A DNA stretch of 62,411 nucleotides from Anoxybacillus flavithermus (GCF_002742685.1 NZ_PEDM01000014.1:1-62411), one strand, 5' to 3'. Shown: positions 12,217 to 23,784, counted from the stretch's first letter. The notes: a model not told the origin generated them from the letters alone. Program-made: numbers and translations.

Positions 12217-13479
12217 ATGTTTAAATTTAATGATGAAAAAGGGCAGTTAAAATGCTCGTTTTGCGGCAAAACGCAAGAACAAGTGCGCAAACTTGTTGCT
12301 GGCCCAGGTGTATACATATGCGATGAGTGTATTGAATTGTGTACAGAAATTGTGCAAGAAGAGCTTGGATCGGAAGAGGAAGTGGAGTTCAAAGACGTAC
12401 CGAAACCAAAGGAAATTCGCGAAATTTTAGATGAGTACGTCATCGGGCAAGACGAAGCGAAAAAAGCGCTTTCTGTAGCGGTATATAACCATTACAAACG
12501 CATTAATTCAAACAGCAAAATTGATGATGTCGAGTTAGCGAAAAGTAATATTTTAATGATCGGACCAACGGGAAGTGGAAAAACGTTGCTCGCTCAAACG
12601 CTTGCCCGCATTTTAAACGTGCCGTTTGCAATTGCAGACGCAACATCGTTGACAGAAGCAGGGTATGTTGGTGAAGACGTAGAAAACATTTTATTAAAGC
12701 TCATTCAAGCTGCCGATTACGACATTGAACGTGCAGAAAAAGGAATTATTTATATCGATGAAATCGATAAAATTGCGCGCAAATCAGAAAACCCTTCCAT
12801 TACGCGCGATGTATCGGGGGAAGGTGTGCAACAAGCGCTATTGAAAATTTTAGAAGGAACAATTGCAAGCGTGCCACCACAAGGAGGACGAAAACATCCG
12901 CATCAAGAGTTCATTCAAATTGATACAACGAACATTTTATTCATTTGTGGTGGGGCGTTTGATGGTTTAGAACCAATTATTAAGCGCCGTCTCGGTAAAA
13001 AAGTGATCGGTTTTAGCTCTGATGTGCAAGCCGAAGTCGAAGAAAAAGATTTATTGTCCAAAGTGTTGCCAGAAGACTTATTAAAATTCGGATTAATTCC
13101 AGAGTTTGTTGGACGTCTTCCTGTTATTACAAGCTTACAGCCGCTTGACGAAGACGCACTTGTTGATATTTTAGTCAAACCGAAAAATGCGCTAGTGAAG
13201 CAATATCAAAAAATGCTCGAACTTGACGATGTCGAACTTGAATTTGAAGAAGAAGCACTTCGAGAAATTGCAAAACGTGCGATTGAACGAAAAACAGGAG
13301 CGCGCGGTTTACGCTCGATTATTGAAGGCATTATGCTTGACGTCATGTTTGAATTACCGTCGCGTGAAGATGTGAAAAAATGCGTCATTACGGCAGAGAC
13401 GGTACGCGGAGAAAAAGCGCCGCTTCTCATTTTACACGACGGAACAGTTATCGAATACGAGAGAAAAACATCAGCGTAA
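12217..13479 (+). CDS. clpX: ATP-dependent Clp protease ATP-binding subunit ClpX
   Basis: This 420-residue AAA+ unfoldase feeds substrates to ClpP. The N-terminal zinc-binding domain has cysteines in [10 protein letters not shown] and CDECIELC. The Walker A motif GPTGSGKT is near residue 116, Walker [11 protein letters not shown] follows, then the IGF-type loop region ([10 protein letters not shown]) that contacts ClpP and the [12 protein letters not shown] sensor-2 segment. ATAAGGGGTGA precedes the ATG at 12217. Flanking hairpins and a likely promoter suggest a single-gene unit. Confidence 0.97.
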   Translation: MFKFNDEKGQLKCSFCGKTQEQVRKLVAGPGVYICDECIELCTEIVQEELGSEEEVEFKDVPKPKEIREILDEYVIGQDEAKKALSVAVYNHYKRINSNSKIDDVELAKSNILMIGPTGSGKTLLAQTLARILNVPFAIADATSLTEAGYVGEDVENILLKLIQAADYDIERAEKGIIYIDEIDKIARKSENPSITRDVSGEGVQQALLKILEGTIASVPPQGGRKHPHQEFIQIDTTNILFICGGAFDGLEPIIKRRLGKKVIGFSSDVQAEVEEKDLLSKVLPEDLLKFGLIPEFVGRLPVITSLQPLDEDALVDILVKPKNALVKQYQKMLELDDVELEFEEEALREIAKRAIERKTGARGLRSIIEGIMLDVMFELPSREDVKKCVITAETVRGEKAPLLILHDGTVIEYERKTSA

Positions 13480-13483
13480 ATGG

Positions 13484-13524
13484 AAAAAGATCGATTTTCC
13501 GAATCGGAAAGTCGATCTTTTTTT
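13484..13524 (+). terminator. Terminator of clpX
   Basis: AAAGATCGA plus TTTTCCG pairs with CGGAAAG plus TCGATCTTT and runs into eight Ts. Confidence 0.85.
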
Positions 13525-13554
13525 GTTTATTTCCTTGTTTGCTCGGAGATACTA
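13525..13554 (+). promoter_or_regulatory. Sigma-F/G-type promoter of lonB
   Basis: GTTTA (13525-13529) matches the sigma-F -35 consensus GYWTA, and GGAGATACTA (13545-13554) matches the -10 consensus GGNRANAWTR at nine of ten positions with a 15-base spacer. It lies 32 bases before lonB. B. subtilis lonB is known to be made in the forespore under sigma-F, which supports this reading. Confidence 0.75.
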
Positions 13555-13585
13555 TGCGTACAGTACATATGCAGGAGGAACGGCC

Positions 13586-15244
13586 ATGAATTGGACAAAT
13601 ATTGCACTACTTATTCAGTTGTTTTTCGGGATTATTATCGGCCTATACTTTTTGAATCTATTGAAAAGCCAACGGACGCAAAAAATTTCGATCGATAAAG
13701 AAGCGAGAAAAGAGATGGAACAACTTCGGAAAATGCGCTCGATTTCACTCACGGAGCCGCTTGCTGAAAAAGTGCGTCCAAAAACGTTTGATGATATTGT
13801 TGGGCAAGAAGATGGCATAAAAGCATTAAAAGCGGCATTGTGTGGACCGAATCCACAACATGTCATTATTTACGGACCACCTGGTGTCGGAAAAACAGCA
13901 GCCGCTCGCCTCGTATTAGAAGAGGCGAAAAAAAATCCGTTATCTCCGTTTCGAAAAGATGCTGTTTTTATTGAGTTGGATGCAACAACAGCACGCTTTG
14001 ATGAGCGAGGTATTGCTGATCCGCTGATTGGTTCTGTGCATGATCCGATTTATCAAGGAGCGGGAGCGATGGGGCAAGCAGGCATCCCGCAACCGAAACA
14101 AGGGGCAGTGACGAACGCGCACGGTGGCGTATTATTTATTGACGAAATTGGTGAATTACATCCGATTCAAATGAACAAGTTATTAAAAGTGTTAGAAGAC
14201 CGAAAAGTGTTTTTTGAAAGCGCATATTATAGCGAAGAAAATCCAAATATTCCAAACCATATTCATGACATTTTCCAAAACGGGTTGCCCGCTGATTTCC
14301 GACTTGTTGGTGCCACAACGCGAACACCGAACGAAATACCGCCCGCGATTCGTTCACGTTGCATGGAGGTGTTTTTTAGGGAGTTAGAACAAGAAGAAAT
14401 TGCTCAAATTGTGAAAAAAGCAGCAGAAAAAATAAACCTTTCGATTGAAGAACAAGCGGTTGATGAACTGGCGATGTATGCTCGCAACGGAAGAGAAGCG
14501 GTCAATACGTTACAAATCGCAGCTGGCATTGTGATCTCAGAGAAACGTTCTAAAATTTTACGTCACGATATGGAATGGGTCATTCAATCAAGTCAATTAT
14601 CGCCACGCTATGAGAAAAAAGTGGGACAGGAACCGAAAGTAGGATTAGTGAACGGATTAGCGGTTTACGGTCCGAATAGCGGAGCGTTGTTAGAAATTGA
14701 AGTTGTAGCATTGCCAACAAAAGAAAAAGGGACGATCAACATAACGGGCATTGTCGAAGAGGAACAGATTGGTGGACAAGGAAAGTCGATCCGTCGAAAA
14801 AGTATGGCGCGCGGTTCGATCGAAAACGTCATTACTGTTTTACGTTCACTTGGTGTGCCTGCAGATCAATATGATATTCATGTAAACTTTCCAGGTGGTG
14901 TCCCGATAGACGGCCCTTCTGCTGGTGTAGCAATGGCGGTTGGTATTTACTCTGCTATTTATCATTTACCAATTGATCCAACAATGGCGATGACAGGGGA
15001 AATTGGGGTGCATGGGAATGTGAAACCGGTTGGCGGTATTTTCCCGAAAGTAAAAGCAGCAAAACAAGCTGGAGCGAAAACGGTCATTATTCCACGCAGC
15101 AATATGCAGTCGATTTTAAGACAAGTGACAGGCATTGAAATTGTTCCAGTCGATCACATTGGCGACGTCCTTTCTTTTTTATTTCACGAACACGTTCGTT
15201 CTGTTCCGATGCGCCATCATTTACCGAAAACAGAACTGATGTAA
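13586..15244 (+). CDS. lonB: Forespore Lon-like ATP-dependent protease LonB
   Basis: This 552-residue membrane-anchored Lon-family protease has the same length as B. subtilis LonB. A single N-terminal hydrophobic segment (residues 5-24) replaces the Lon substrate domain. The Walker A GPPGVGKT and Walker B ILFIDEIGELH-type motifs belong to the AAA+ domain. The C-terminal S16 protease domain has the dyad Ser445 (IDGPSAGVAM) and Lys488 (GGIFPKVKAA). ATG 13586 with AGGAGG at 13572-13577 is chosen; an upstream in-frame start would lie before the likely transcription start. It probably acts in the developing spore. Confidence 0.93.
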   Translation: MNWTNIALLIQLFFGIIIGLYFLNLLKSQRTQKISIDKEARKEMEQLRKMRSISLTEPLAEKVRPKTFDDIVGQEDGIKALKAALCGPNPQHVIIYGPPGVGKTAAARLVLEEAKKNPLSPFRKDAVFIELDATTARFDERGIADPLIGSVHDPIYQGAGAMGQAGIPQPKQGAVTNAHGGVLFIDEIGELHPIQMNKLLKVLEDRKVFFESAYYSEENPNIPNHIHDIFQNGLPADFRLVGATTRTPNEIPPAIRSRCMEVFFRELEQEEIAQIVKKAAEKINLSIEEQAVDELAMYARNGREAVNTLQIAAGIVISEKRSKILRHDMEWVIQSSQLSPRYEKKVGQEPKVGLVNGLAVYGPNSGALLEIEVVALPTKEKGTINITGIVEEEQIGGQGKSIRRKSMARGSIENVITVLRSLGVPADQYDIHVNFPGGVPIDGPSAGVAMAVGIYSAIYHLPIDPTMAMTGEIGVHGNVKPVGGIFPKVKAAKQAGAKTVIIPRSNMQSILRQVTGIEIVPVDHIGDVLSFLFHEHVRSVPMRHHLPKTELM

Positions 15245-15247
15245 AAG

Positions 15248-15284
15248 CAATCGGCTTCAACTGAGCGTTGAAGCCGATTTTTTA
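15248..15284 (+). terminator. Terminator of lonB
   Basis: AATCGGCTTCAAC and GTTGAAGCCGATT form a 13-pair stem with a five-base loop, followed by a run of Ts. Confidence 0.88.
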
Positions 15285-15295
15285 CGATGAAAGAT

Positions 15296-15324
15296 TTTAC
15301 AAACGCCATAATGTACTATACAAT
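15296..15324 (+). promoter_or_regulatory. Sigma-A promoter of lonA
   Basis: TTTACA (15296-15301), a 17-base spacer and TACAAT (15319-15324) lie about 33 bases before the lonA start, just downstream of the lonB terminator. Confidence 0.75.
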
Positions 15325-15357
15325 AGGGCAATAGAAGTATGATGGAGGTGCGGGGTT

Positions 15358-17682
15358 GTGGCGAGAAAGAAAAATAAAGTCATTCCACTCTTGCCGTTAA
15401 GAGGATTACTTGTGTTTCCGACGACAGTATTACACCTAGATGTTGGACGTGAAAAATCCGTACAAGCGTTAGAAAAAGCGATGGTTGAAGAAAATCTCGT
15501 GTTATTAACATCGCAAAAAGATGTACAAATTGATGATCCAGAACTTGAAGATGTATACGAAATGGGAACGATTGCACGTGTGAAGCAATTGTTAAAGCTA
15601 CCGAACGGAACGTTTCGTGTGCTCGTTGAAGGGGTCTCGCGCGGAAAAGTAGTGAAGTGGATAAGCGAAGAGACGTGCTACGTTGTTCAAGTTGAACCGT
15701 TCGCCGATCAAGAAAAAGAAGATATTGAATTTGAGGCGTTACGTCGCACGATGCTGGAGTATTTTGAGCAATACATAAAACTGTCGAAAAAATTGTCTGC
15801 AGATATTTATACGTCTGTGATGGACATTCAGCAAGCAGGGCGAATGGCGGATATTATCGCTTCCCATTTGCCGTTAAAGCTTGAAGAAAAACAAAAATTG
15901 CTTGAAGCGATTGATGTGAAAGAACGCGTTCATCAAATTATTCAAATTCTTCATAACGAAAAAGAAATTTTACATTTAGAAAAACGAATTAGCCAGCGCG
16001 TCAAACAATCGATGGAGCGCACCCAAAAAGAATATTATTTGCGCGAACAGATGAAGGCGATTCAAAAAGAACTTGGTGAAAAAGAAGGAAAGGCAAGCGA
16101 AATCGAGGTGTTGCGTGAAAAAATTGAGCAAGCAGGCATGCCAGAGCATGTGAAAGCTACGGCGTTAAAAGAACTAGAACGCTATGAAAAAGTGCCTGCT
16201 GCTTCGGCAGAAAGCGGGGTCATTCGCAACTATTTGGATTGGTTGCTTGCATTGCCATGGACGAAACAAACAGAAGATATTCACGATATTCATCGGGCAG
16301 AAAAAATTTTAAACGAAGAGCATTACGGACTTGAAACGGTAAAAGAGCGCGTGTTGGAATATTTAGCTGTTCAACAATTAACAAATTCGTTACGCGGACC
16401 GATTCTTTGTTTAGTTGGGCCACCGGGTGTTGGGAAAACATCGCTTGCTCGTTCGATTGCAAAAACGTTAAACCGACATTTCGTTCGCATTTCGCTCGGT
16501 GGGGTGCGAGATGAATCAGAAATTCGTGGTCATCGCCGCACGTACGTCGGTGCTTTGCCAGGTCGTATTATTCAAGGAATGAAAAAAGCAGGAACGATTA
16601 ACCCTGTATTTTTGCTCGATGAAATTGATAAAATGTCAACCGATTTTCGCGGTGATCCGTCTGCTGCACTATTGGAAGTGTTAGATCCAGAACAAAACCA
16701 TTCGTTTAGCGATCATTATATTGAGGAGCCATATGACTTATCTAAAGTCATGTTTATTGCAACAGCGAATACGCTCGCGACAATTCCGCGTCCGTTGCTC
16801 GACCGAATGGAAGTCATCACGATTCCAAGCTATACAGAAATTGAAAAGTTGCATATCGCAAAAGAACATTTATTACCGAAACAAATGGAAGCACACGGCT
16901 TGCAAAAGCGTATGCTTCACATGCGCGATGAGGCGATTATGCAAGTGATTCGCTATTATACACGGGAAGCAGGTGTGCGCAACTTAGAGCGCCAACTTGC
17001 ATCGATTTGTCGCAAAGCCGCAAAAACGATCGTGTCAGAAGGACGAAAGCGCATCGTAGTCACAGAAAAAAATGTAAGTGAATTTTTAGGAAAACCGAAA
17101 TATCATTACGGGCAGGCAGAGAACGAAGATCAAGTCGGAGTAGCAACGGGCCTTGCTTATACGGCAGCTGGCGGAGATACACTAGCGATCGAGGTGTCAA
17201 TTGCCCAAGGAAAAGGAAAACTGACGTTGACGGGTCAATTAGGCGATGTGATGAAAGAATCTGCTCAGGCAGCATTTACATACATTCGCTCAAAAGCAAA
17301 AGAACTTGGCATTGATCCAGAGTTTCATGAAAAACTAGACATTCACATTCACGTGCCAGAAGGAGCGGTACCAAAAGACGGTCCATCGGCAGGGATTACG
17401 ATGGCGACAGCACTTATTTCTGCATTGACAGGAAAACCAGTCAGTCGCTTCGTCGGCATGACAGGAGAAATTACGTTGCGCGGTCGTGTACTTGCGATTG
17501 GTGGTGTGAAAGAAAAAGTGTTAAGCGCCCATCGTGCGGGGTTAAAGAAAGTTATTTTACCGAAAGAAAACGAAAAAGATTTAGAAGATATTCCAGAGGT
17601 CGTAAAAAAACAATTGCAGTTTGTTCTCGTTTCACATATTGATGATGTACTTGAACATGCTTTGGTAGGTGGAGAAAAATGA
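15358..17682 (+). CDS. lonA: ATP-dependent protease LonA
   Basis: This 774-residue cytosolic Lon protease degrades misfolded and regulatory proteins. The N-terminal substrate domain starts [15 protein letters not shown] coiled-coil region follows, then the AAA+ domain with Walker A GPPGVGKT near residue 355 and FLLDEIDKM. The protease domain has the dyad Ser677 (KDGPSAGI) and Lys720 ([12 protein letters not shown]), the same numbers as reported for B. subtilis LonA. The start is GTG 15358 with GGAGGTG upstream. It overlaps ysxC by four bases (ATGA). Confidence 0.97.
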   Translation: MARKKNKVIPLLPLRGLLVFPTTVLHLDVGREKSVQALEKAMVEENLVLLTSQKDVQIDDPELEDVYEMGTIARVKQLLKLPNGTFRVLVEGVSRGKVVKWISEETCYVVQVEPFADQEKEDIEFEALRRTMLEYFEQYIKLSKKLSADIYTSVMDIQQAGRMADIIASHLPLKLEEKQKLLEAIDVKERVHQIIQILHNEKEILHLEKRISQRVKQSMERTQKEYYLREQMKAIQKELGEKEGKASEIEVLREKIEQAGMPEHVKATALKELERYEKVPAASAESGVIRNYLDWLLALPWTKQTEDIHDIHRAEKILNEEHYGLETVKERVLEYLAVQQLTNSLRGPILCLVGPPGVGKTSLARSIAKTLNRHFVRISLGGVRDESEIRGHRRTYVGALPGRIIQGMKKAGTINPVFLLDEIDKMSTDFRGDPSAALLEVLDPEQNHSFSDHYIEEPYDLSKVMFIATANTLATIPRPLLDRMEVITIPSYTEIEKLHIAKEHLLPKQMEAHGLQKRMLHMRDEAIMQVIRYYTREAGVRNLERQLASICRKAAKTIVSEGRKRIVVTEKNVSEFLGKPKYHYGQAENEDQVGVATGLAYTAAGGDTLAIEVSIAQGKGKLTLTGQLGDVMKESAQAAFTYIRSKAKELGIDPEFHEKLDIHIHVPEGAVPKDGPSAGITMATALISALTGKPVSRFVGMTGEITLRGRVLAIGGVKEKVLSAHRAGLKKVILPKENEKDLEDIPEVVKKQLQFVLVSHIDDVLEHALVGGEK

Positions 17683-18260
17683 AAATTACAAACGTAGAAA
17701 TGGTCATTAGCGCTGTGAAGCAAGAACAATATCCAGCAGGCCAGCTCCCAGAGTTTGCGCTTGCTGGGCGCTCAAATGTCGGGAAATCATCATTTATTAA
17801 CAAAATGATTAACCGAAAAAATTTTGCGCGCACATCATCTAAACCGGGAAAAACACAAACATTAAACTTTTATCGAATTAATGATGCGTTATACTTTGTC
17901 GACGTACCGGGATATGGATTTGCGAAAGTATCAAAAACCGAACGTGAAGCGTGGGGAAAAATGATTGAAACGTATTTTACGACGCGCGAACAATTGAAAG
18001 CGGCATTGTTGATCGTTGATTTGCGTCATCCCCCGACGAAAGATGATGTGATGATGTATGAGTTTTTAAAGCATTACAACATTCCAACGCTCGTCATTGC
18101 GACGAAAGCGGATAAAATTCCGCGCGGAAAGTGGCAACAACATGCGAAAGTCGCCAAAGAAACATTGCGTCTTATTTCAGATGACGAACTGATTATTTTT
18201 TCGGCTGAAACAGGACAAGGGAAAGATGAAGCATGGGGTGCGTTACAAAAATGGATATAA
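17679..18260 (+). CDS. ysxC: Ribosome biogenesis GTPase YsxC (EngB family)
   Basis: This 193-residue TRAFAC GTPase is needed for 50S subunit assembly. G1 is [10 protein letters not shown] (near residue 30), G3 is DVPGYG, G4 is TKAD and G5 is FSAETGQG. The switch I threonine lies in [13 protein letters not shown]. It is translationally coupled to lonA through an ATGA overlap, the same pairing as in B. subtilis. The final residues (WGALQKWI) are typical of a complete protein. Confidence 0.96.
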   Translation: MKITNVEMVISAVKQEQYPAGQLPEFALAGRSNVGKSSFINKMINRKNFARTSSKPGKTQTLNFYRINDALYFVDVPGYGFAKVSKTEREAWGKMIETYFTTREQLKAALLIVDLRHPPTKDDVMMYEFLKHYNIPTLVIATKADKIPRGKWQQHAKVAKETLRLISDDELIIFSAETGQGKDEAWGALQKWI

Positions 18261-18262
18261 AT

Positions 18263-18294
18263 AAAAAATGTGGGTGAGTGACCCACATTTTTGT
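18263..18294. terminator. Bidirectional terminator between ysxC and ysxD
   Basis: AAAAATGTGGGT and ACCCACATTTTT form a perfect stem with A and T runs on both sides, serving the two convergent genes. Confidence 0.85.
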
Positions 18295-18298
18295 ATAT

Positions 18299-18772
18299 TT
18301 ACCCCTTTTTTACGAACAATAAGTACAATCCAAGCAAAACGAATGCGATCGGCCAAATGTGAATGAGTGAATCAAACGTTACGGATGTAAATACTTGTTG
18401 AAGCCGATGTGAAAATAAAAAAATAATGGATAGCGTAAATAATAAAACGGTAGGAAGCAATGCTTGCTTTGTTTTTACATATTGTAACAACAATCCGAGG
18501 GCGATAATGAACGTCAATGCGCTTATATCATCTGGCCACGCTGAAAGGTGCGAAGCGAGATGAAAATGAACGCCAATTCCTGTGAACACAACACCGGATA
18601 AAATAGCGGAGTAGTCTTTTCCGATGTACGCTTGACCTAAAAAAGCGATTCCAGTAATGAACAACAACGTTGGCCACGTATGGAAAGATGGAAAAAGTGA
18701 AAATCGCTCAAGTAAAAAATACATCCCAAAACCGATTAAAATGATGCCAGAAAAAATACCACGTTTTTTCAT
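18299..18772 (-). CDS. ysxD: Small polytopic membrane protein, YsxD position
   Basis: This 157-residue, very hydrophobic protein has five or six predicted membrane segments (for example GIFSGIILIGFGMYFLLE and LLFITGIAFLGQA) and a final lysine pair. It resembles the membrane part of LiaI/LiaF-type or DUF5668-type proteins in its short paired helices with a WPTLLF/IWPIAFVLLG repeat. It lies between ysxC and hemA, where B. subtilis has ysxD, and the symbol rests on position. ATG 18772 has GGGGGA on the minus strand eight bases upstream and is preferred over a start nine codons earlier. Function is unknown. Confidence 0.7.
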   Translation of the reverse strand: MKKRGIFSGIILIGFGMYFLLERFSLFPSFHTWPTLLFITGIAFLGQAYIGKDYSAILSGVVFTGIGVHFHLASHLSAWPDDISALTFIIALGLLLQYVKTKQALLPTVLLFTLSIIFLFSHRLQQVFTSVTFDSLIHIWPIAFVLLGLYLLFVKKG

Positions 18773-18903
18773 TGAAAATCCCCCAATTCCATGCGACACT
18801 TAAAACAGCATCTGTTCCTAGTTTACTAAATGGACAGCATTTAAGAAAGATCGAAAGTTGTCAAATTGTATTCACAGTTTATAAGGAAAAAACAATATAG
18901 ACG

Positions 18904-18912
18904 TGCTATAAT
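18904..18912 (+). promoter_or_regulatory. Extended -10 promoter of the hem operon
   Basis: TGCTATAAT is a perfect extended -10 element 37 bases before hemA. No good -35 is visible at the usual distance. Confidence 0.6.
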
Positions 18913-18948
18913 GAAATGAGATGACTTTAAACTTCGGGGTGATGGGAA

Positions 18949-20283
18949 ATGTATGTCGTCGTTGTCAGCGTGAACTATCGTACAGCCCCTGTCGAAATTC
19001 GTGAGAAATTGACGTTTAATCAAACGGAACTTGCTGAAGCGATGAAAGCGCTACAAAAGCAAAAAAGTATGTTAGAAAACGTCATCGTATCGACGTGTAA
19101 CCGCACAGAAATTTATGCGGTTGTTGATCAATTGAACACAGGGCGTTATTATATAAAAACATTTTTAGCGGATTGGTTTGGCCTTGATAAAGAACAAATC
19201 GCTCCGTATTTACGCATTTATGAAGAACGTGAGGCGATTGAACATTTGTTCCGCGTTGCTTGCGGTCTTGATTCGATGATTTTAGGTGAAACGCAAATTC
19301 TTGGGCAAGTGCGCACAAGTTTTCTTTTAGCGCAACAAGAAAACACAATAGGCACGGTGTTTAAACAACTATTCAAACAAGCGATTACATTAGCGAAGCG
19401 TGCCCATGCGGAAACAGAAATCGGCGCCAATGCCGTATCTGTCAGCTATGCAGCGGTGGAACTGGCGAAAAAAATTTTTGGTGATTTAAAAAATAAACAT
19501 GTGCTTATATTAGGTGCTGGAAAAATGGGAGAATTGGCGCTACAAAACTTGTACGGAAGCGGCGTCAAACGCGTGACAGTTGTGAATCGCACGTTTGAAA
19601 AAGCGCAACAACTTGCAGAACGATTTAACGGGGATGCTAAGCCGTTATCCCAATTGCAATGTGCGCTGTTAGAAGCGGATATTTTAATTAGTTCGACGGG
19701 CGCAAAGCAATACGTCATCACAAAAGAAACGATGGCAGTGATTGAAAAAATGCGCAAAGGTCGTCCATTTTTTATGATTGATATTGCTGTACCACGCGAT
19801 TTAGACCCGGCGCTTGCTGAATTAGATAGCGTCTTTTTATACGACATTGACGACTTGCAAGATATTGTTGAAGCGAACTTGGCGGAGCGAAAAAAGGCAG
19901 CGGAGCAAATTGAGCGCATGATTGCTGAGGAAATGGACGAGTTTCAACAATGGCTGCATATGCTTGGTGTCGTTCCTATTATTGCAGCTTTGCGTGAGAA
20001 GGCGATGCTCATTCAAGAAGAAACGATGAAAAGTTTAGAACGAAAATTGCCACATTTATCAGAACGAGATAAAAAAGTATTAAACAAACATACAAAAAGC
20101 ATCGTCAATCAATTGTTGCGCGATCCGATTTTGCGCGCAAAAGAATTGGCTGCAGAGGACAATGCAGAAGAAGCGCTTCAGTTGTTTATGAAAATTTTCA
20201 ATATTGAACAACAAGTGAAACAGCAACAAAAAGAGATGAGCTGTGTTCACGAGCGAGCAACAGAACCATCTTTTCAATCGTAA
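18949..20283 (+). CDS. hemA: Glutamyl-tRNA reductase
   Basis: This 444-residue NADPH-dependent enzyme makes glutamate-1-semialdehyde from glutamyl-tRNA, the first committed step of haem synthesis by the C5 route. The catalytic cysteine is Cys50 in STCNRTEIY. The central substrate motif [17 protein letters not shown], the Rossmann segment [11 protein letters not shown] and the C-terminal dimerisation helices are all present. The start is ATG 18949 after a CGGGGTGATGGG ribosome site. It is the first gene of a six-gene operon. Confidence 0.97.
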   Translation: MYVVVVSVNYRTAPVEIREKLTFNQTELAEAMKALQKQKSMLENVIVSTCNRTEIYAVVDQLNTGRYYIKTFLADWFGLDKEQIAPYLRIYEEREAIEHLFRVACGLDSMILGETQILGQVRTSFLLAQQENTIGTVFKQLFKQAITLAKRAHAETEIGANAVSVSYAAVELAKKIFGDLKNKHVLILGAGKMGELALQNLYGSGVKRVTVVNRTFEKAQQLAERFNGDAKPLSQLQCALLEADILISSTGAKQYVITKETMAVIEKMRKGRPFFMIDIAVPRDLDPALAELDSVFLYDIDDLQDIVEANLAERKKAAEQIERMIAEEMDEFQQWLHMLGVVPIIAALREKAMLIQEETMKSLERKLPHLSERDKKVLNKHTKSIVNQLLRDPILRAKELAAEDNAEEALQLFMKIFNIEQQVKQQQKEMSCVHERATEPSFQS

Positions 20284-20295
20284 GGAAGGTCATAT

Positions 20296-21111
20296 ATGTT
20301 TGATATGACGAGATGGTACGAACTCTCGCTTCTTTTACATGCATCGTCCGTTTTATTTTATTTTATCGACTTTCTTCACCACAACCGGAAGGCAAATCGC
20401 ATTGCTTTCGGGTTGCTTTCTGTTGTTTGGGGGATGCAAACGTTTTTCTTTTTCGCGAGAATGGTCGAGACAGGAAGATTTCCTGTTTTAACGCTTGCGG
20501 AGGGGCTGTCGTTTTACGCGTGGCTACTTATCACGTTGTCGCTTGCGATTAACGGATGGCTACGCGTTGACTTTCTCGTCTTTTTCACAAACGTATTAGC
20601 GTTTTTTATTCTTTCATTGCATACGTTCGCACCGACGCCGTACACTGTTGGCATCGCGGAGCAATTGATGTCTGAACTGTTGTTTATCCATATTACGATG
20701 GCCATTTTATCGTACGGGGCGTTTTCGATTTCATTTATGTTTTCGCTTTTATACTTGCTTCAATACGAGTTATTGAAGAAAAAAAAATGGGGGAAGCGGT
20801 TATGGCGGCTTGGCGATTTAGCGAAGCTTGACGATCTTTCCTATGTGTTAAACGGTGTCGGTGTGCCGGTATTATTATTAAGTTTAATTTTAGGTATTGT
20901 TTGGGCATACATGAAAGTAGATCATTTCGTTTTATATGACGCAAAAGTACTCGGTTCGTTTACTGTATTTGCAACATACAGTTTTTATTTATATAAGCGA
21001 GCTGTCAAAGGAATACAAGGAAAAGAAATGGCGCTTTGGAATATCGGATCGTTTCTAATTTTGCTTATTAATTTCTTTTTGTTTGGCACTTTATCACAAT
21101 TTCACTTTTAG
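20296..21111 (+). CDS. hemX: HemX, CcsA/HemX-type membrane protein
   Basis: This 271-residue protein has about eight membrane helices and belongs to the cytochrome c assembly (CcsA) family. In B. subtilis HemX lowers the amount of HemA protein. It lies between hemA and hemC as in B. subtilis, with TAAGGAAGGT before ATG 20296. It lacks the tryptophan-rich WWD haem motif of true CcsA proteins as far as I can see. Confidence 0.9.
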   Translation: MFDMTRWYELSLLLHASSVLFYFIDFLHHNRKANRIAFGLLSVVWGMQTFFFFARMVETGRFPVLTLAEGLSFYAWLLITLSLAINGWLRVDFLVFFTNVLAFFILSLHTFAPTPYTVGIAEQLMSELLFIHITMAILSYGAFSISFMFSLLYLLQYELLKKKKWGKRLWRLGDLAKLDDLSYVLNGVGVPVLLLSLILGIVWAYMKVDHFVLYDAKVLGSFTVFATYSFYLYKRAVKGIQGKEMALWNIGSFLILLINFFLFGTLSQFHF

Positions 21112-21128
21112 CGACTGTTGGAGGAAGC

Positions 21129-22058
21129 ATGATGAGAAAAATTATTGTTGGTTCGCGCCGAAGTAAGTTAGCGCTAACTCAAACGAATTGGGTCATTGAA
21201 CAACTGAAACAACTTGGTGCCCCGTTTGAATTTGAAGTAAAAGAAATTGTCACAAAAGGTGATCAAATTTTACATGTGACGTTATCGAAAGTCGGAGGTA
21301 AAGGGCTGTTTGTAAAAGAAATTGAACAGGCGATGTTAGACGGAGAAATTGATTTTGCCGTTCATAGTATGAAAGACATGCCTGCTATTTTGCCTGACGG
21401 ATTAATGATTGGATGTGTACCGAAGCGTGAAGATCATCGCGATGTGCTTATTTCAAAAGGACATGTTCCGTTTGAACAATTACGAAGTGGAGCGATTGTT
21501 GGAACGAGCAGTTTACGCCGCTCGGCACAACTGTTAGCCGTTCGCCCAGACTTGACAATCCAATGGATTCGCGGCAACATTGATACTCGTTTAGCAAAGC
21601 TACAAACAGATGAGTACGATGCGATTATATTGGCAGCTGCTGGATTGCATCGCATGGGCTGGGCGAAAGAAGTAGTGACACAATATTTACCGACCGACAT
21701 ATGTGTCCCAGCCGTTGGACAAGGAGCATTGGCTATTGAATGTCGAGAAGATGATGCAGAGTTATTGCACTGGTTAAACAAGTTGACTGACGAGCAGACA
21801 GAACGCGCTGTTCGTGCAGAACGCGCATTTTTACAGCGCATTGAAGGTGGTTGCCAAGTTCCTGTGGCTGGGTATGCGTACGTTGATGGGGAGATCGTCG
21901 TCCTTACAGCGCTTGTTGCGACGCCGAATGGAACAGAAGTGTTAAAAGAAGTTGTGCGAGGAACAGAACCAGAAGAAGTAGGCATGGAAGCGGCACAGCG
22001 ATTAATCGAACGAGGAGCGAAACAGCTCATTGAACGTGTGTTAAAGGAGCTGGGGTAA
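21129..22058 (+). CDS. hemC: Porphobilinogen deaminase (hydroxymethylbilane synthase)
   Basis: This 309-residue enzyme links four porphobilinogens into hydroxymethylbilane. It begins [15 protein letters not shown] and contains [26 protein letters not shown] and the cofactor-binding cysteine at about residue 242 ([11 protein letters not shown]). The sequence starts with two methionine codons (21129 and 21132) after GGAGG; the second has the better spacing. The stop codon is directly followed by the hemD ATG. Confidence 0.96.
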   Translation: MMRKIIVGSRRSKLALTQTNWVIEQLKQLGAPFEFEVKEIVTKGDQILHVTLSKVGGKGLFVKEIEQAMLDGEIDFAVHSMKDMPAILPDGLMIGCVPKREDHRDVLISKGHVPFEQLRSGAIVGTSSLRRSAQLLAVRPDLTIQWIRGNIDTRLAKLQTDEYDAIILAAAGLHRMGWAKEVVTQYLPTDICVPAVGQGALAIECREDDAELLHWLNKLTDEQTERAVRAERAFLQRIEGGCQVPVAGYAYVDGEIVVLTALVATPNGTEVLKEVVRGTEPEEVGMEAAQRLIERGAKQLIERVLKELG

Positions 22059-22808
22059 ATGCTTCGGGGGAAACGGGTGCTTGTGACGCGCGAGAAAGCG
22101 CAAGCAAAAGCGTTATCGCAAACGTTAGAACGATACGGTGCAATTCCTGTGGAACTGCCGTTAATTCGCATCGTACGAGCGGAACAGACGAATCAGGAAT
22201 TGTTGCATAAGTGGCATACGTTTGATTGGATCGTATTTACGAGTCAAAACGGCGTCAAATACTTTTTCGAGCACATTGGCGAAATGAAGCCGCCAACGTG
22301 GCCAAAAGTGGCGGTGGTAGGAGAAAAAACAGCAAAAGCATTGCAAAAACGAAACGTCGTTGTTGATTTGATTCCAAATGAGTTTGTGGCTGAAAGTTTG
22401 GCCGAAGCGTTAAAGCCGTTGCTTTCAGCGAATGCGCGCGTTTTGCTTGTGAAAGGAAACTTAGCGCGCGACACGTTGCGCGAGCAATTAAGCAACATAG
22501 CGAACGTGACCGATTGGATTGTATACGAAACGACATACAACGAAGAAGCAAAACCACAACTCATTCATTTTCTTCAGCAACGAATGATTGATGCGATCAC
22601 GTTTACAAGCTCATCGACGGTACATAGTTTTGCACAAGCGATCGCAAGGGAAAACGTTGACTTGTCTTTCGTCACAATCGCATGTATCGGTCCGATTACC
22701 AAACAAACTGCACTTCAGCTTGGACTTCCTGTTCACGTTTGTCCACATACATATACAATCGACGAGATGGTTGAACAACTTCATCAATATTTTACAAGGA
22801 GTGAATAA
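22059..22808 (+). CDS. hemD: Uroporphyrinogen-III synthase
   Basis: This 249-residue enzyme closes hydroxymethylbilane into uroporphyrinogen III with inversion of ring D. The family is weakly conserved, but [34 protein letters not shown] and [14 protein letters not shown] fit it. It lies exactly between hemC and hemB with no gap to hemC, so it is translationally coupled. Confidence 0.92.
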   Translation: MLRGKRVLVTREKAQAKALSQTLERYGAIPVELPLIRIVRAEQTNQELLHKWHTFDWIVFTSQNGVKYFFEHIGEMKPPTWPKVAVVGEKTAKALQKRNVVVDLIPNEFVAESLAEALKPLLSANARVLLVKGNLARDTLREQLSNIANVTDWIVYETTYNEEAKPQLIHFLQQRMIDAITFTSSSTVHSFAQAIARENVDLSFVTIACIGPITKQTALQLGLPVHVCPHTYTIDEMVEQLHQYFTRSE

Positions 22809-22809
22809 T

Positions 22810-23784
22810 ATGCAATTTGCACGTCATCGACGTTTGCGCCAAACGGCCAATTTGCGAGCTATGGTACGTGAAACACATCTCCATACGGAAGATTTCATTT
22901 ATCCGATTTTTGTCATCGAAGGAGAAAAAATAAAAAATGAAGTGCCATCCATGCCTGGTGTGTATCAGCAGTCGCTCGATTATGCGCTTGAAGATGTGCG
23001 CGAAGCTGTTGACTTAGGCATTCGTTCCATTATCGTGTTTGGTGTACCAAATGAAAAAAATGACATCGCTTCGCAAGCATATTGTGAGCACGGCATCGTT
23101 CAACATGCTATTCGTGCGATAAAGGATGCGTTTCCTGAACTTGTTGTTATTGCTGATACGTGCTTATGCCATTATACAAGCCATGGCCATTGTGGTATCG
23201 TAGAAAACGGGACGATTATTAATGACGATACGCTCGAATTGTTAGCGAAAACAGCAGTAAGTCAAGCGAAAGCCGGAGCGGACATCATCGCACCGTCCAA
23301 TATGATGGATGGGTTTGTCACAGCGATTCGGCAAGCGTTAGATGAAGAAGGATTTACATATGTCCCGATTATGTCTTATGCGGTCAAATATGCTTCTGCA
23401 TTTTACGGACCGTTTCGTGATGCCGCGCATAGCGCACCACAATTCGGGGATCGTAAAACGTACCAAATGGATCCTGCCAATCGTCTAGAAGCGTTTCGTG
23501 AAGCGCAAGCAGATGTGGACCAAGGAGCCGACTTTTTAATGGTGAAACCGGCACTGTCTTATTTAGACATTATTCGCGACTTGAAAAACCATTTCCATTT
23601 GCCGATCGTCGCTTACAACGTGAGCGGGGAATATGCGATGGTGAAAGCAGCGGCACAAAACGGTTGGATCGATGAAAAAGCAGTTGTACTTGAAATGTTA
23701 ACGAGCATGAAGCGAGCCGGAGCGGACTTAATTTTAACGTATTTTGCGAAAGATGTTGCTCGTTGGCTAAAGGGGGAAAAGTGA
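22810..23784 (+). CDS. hemB: Porphobilinogen synthase (delta-aminolevulinate dehydratase)
   Basis: This 324-residue enzyme joins two 5-aminolevulinates to porphobilinogen. The zinc cysteines are in [14 protein letters not shown], the Schiff-base lysines are in the [15 protein letters not shown] and [12 protein letters not shown] segments, and APSNMMDG is conserved. ATG 22810 with AAGGAGTG at 22796-22802 is chosen over a long in-frame extension that overlaps hemD. The stop shares one base with the hemL start. Confidence 0.96.
   Translation: MQFARHRRLRQTANLRAMVRETHLHTEDFIYPIFVIEGEKIKNEVPSMPGVYQQSLDYALEDVREAVDLGIRSIIVFGVPNEKNDIASQAYCEHGIVQHAIRAIKDAFPELVVIADTCLCHYTSHGHCGIVENGTIINDDTLELLAKTAVSQAKAGADIIAPSNMMDGFVTAIRQALDEEGFTYVPIMSYAVKYASAFYGPFRDAAHSAPQFGDRKTYQMDPANRLEAFREAQADVDQGADFLMVKPALSYLDIIRDLKNHFHLPIVAYNVSGEYAMVKAAAQNGWIDEKAVVLEMLTSMKRAGADLILTYFAKDVARWLKGEK

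Noticed and set aside
19446-19919. A 157-codon minus-strand frame inside hemA
   Set aside because: Same pattern of a shadow frame; hemA motifs are intact.
21434-22171. A 245-codon minus-strand open frame antisense to hemC
   Set aside because: Long but Ser/Arg/Cys-rich with no ribosome site; it mirrors the codon usage of hemC, whose identity is certain.
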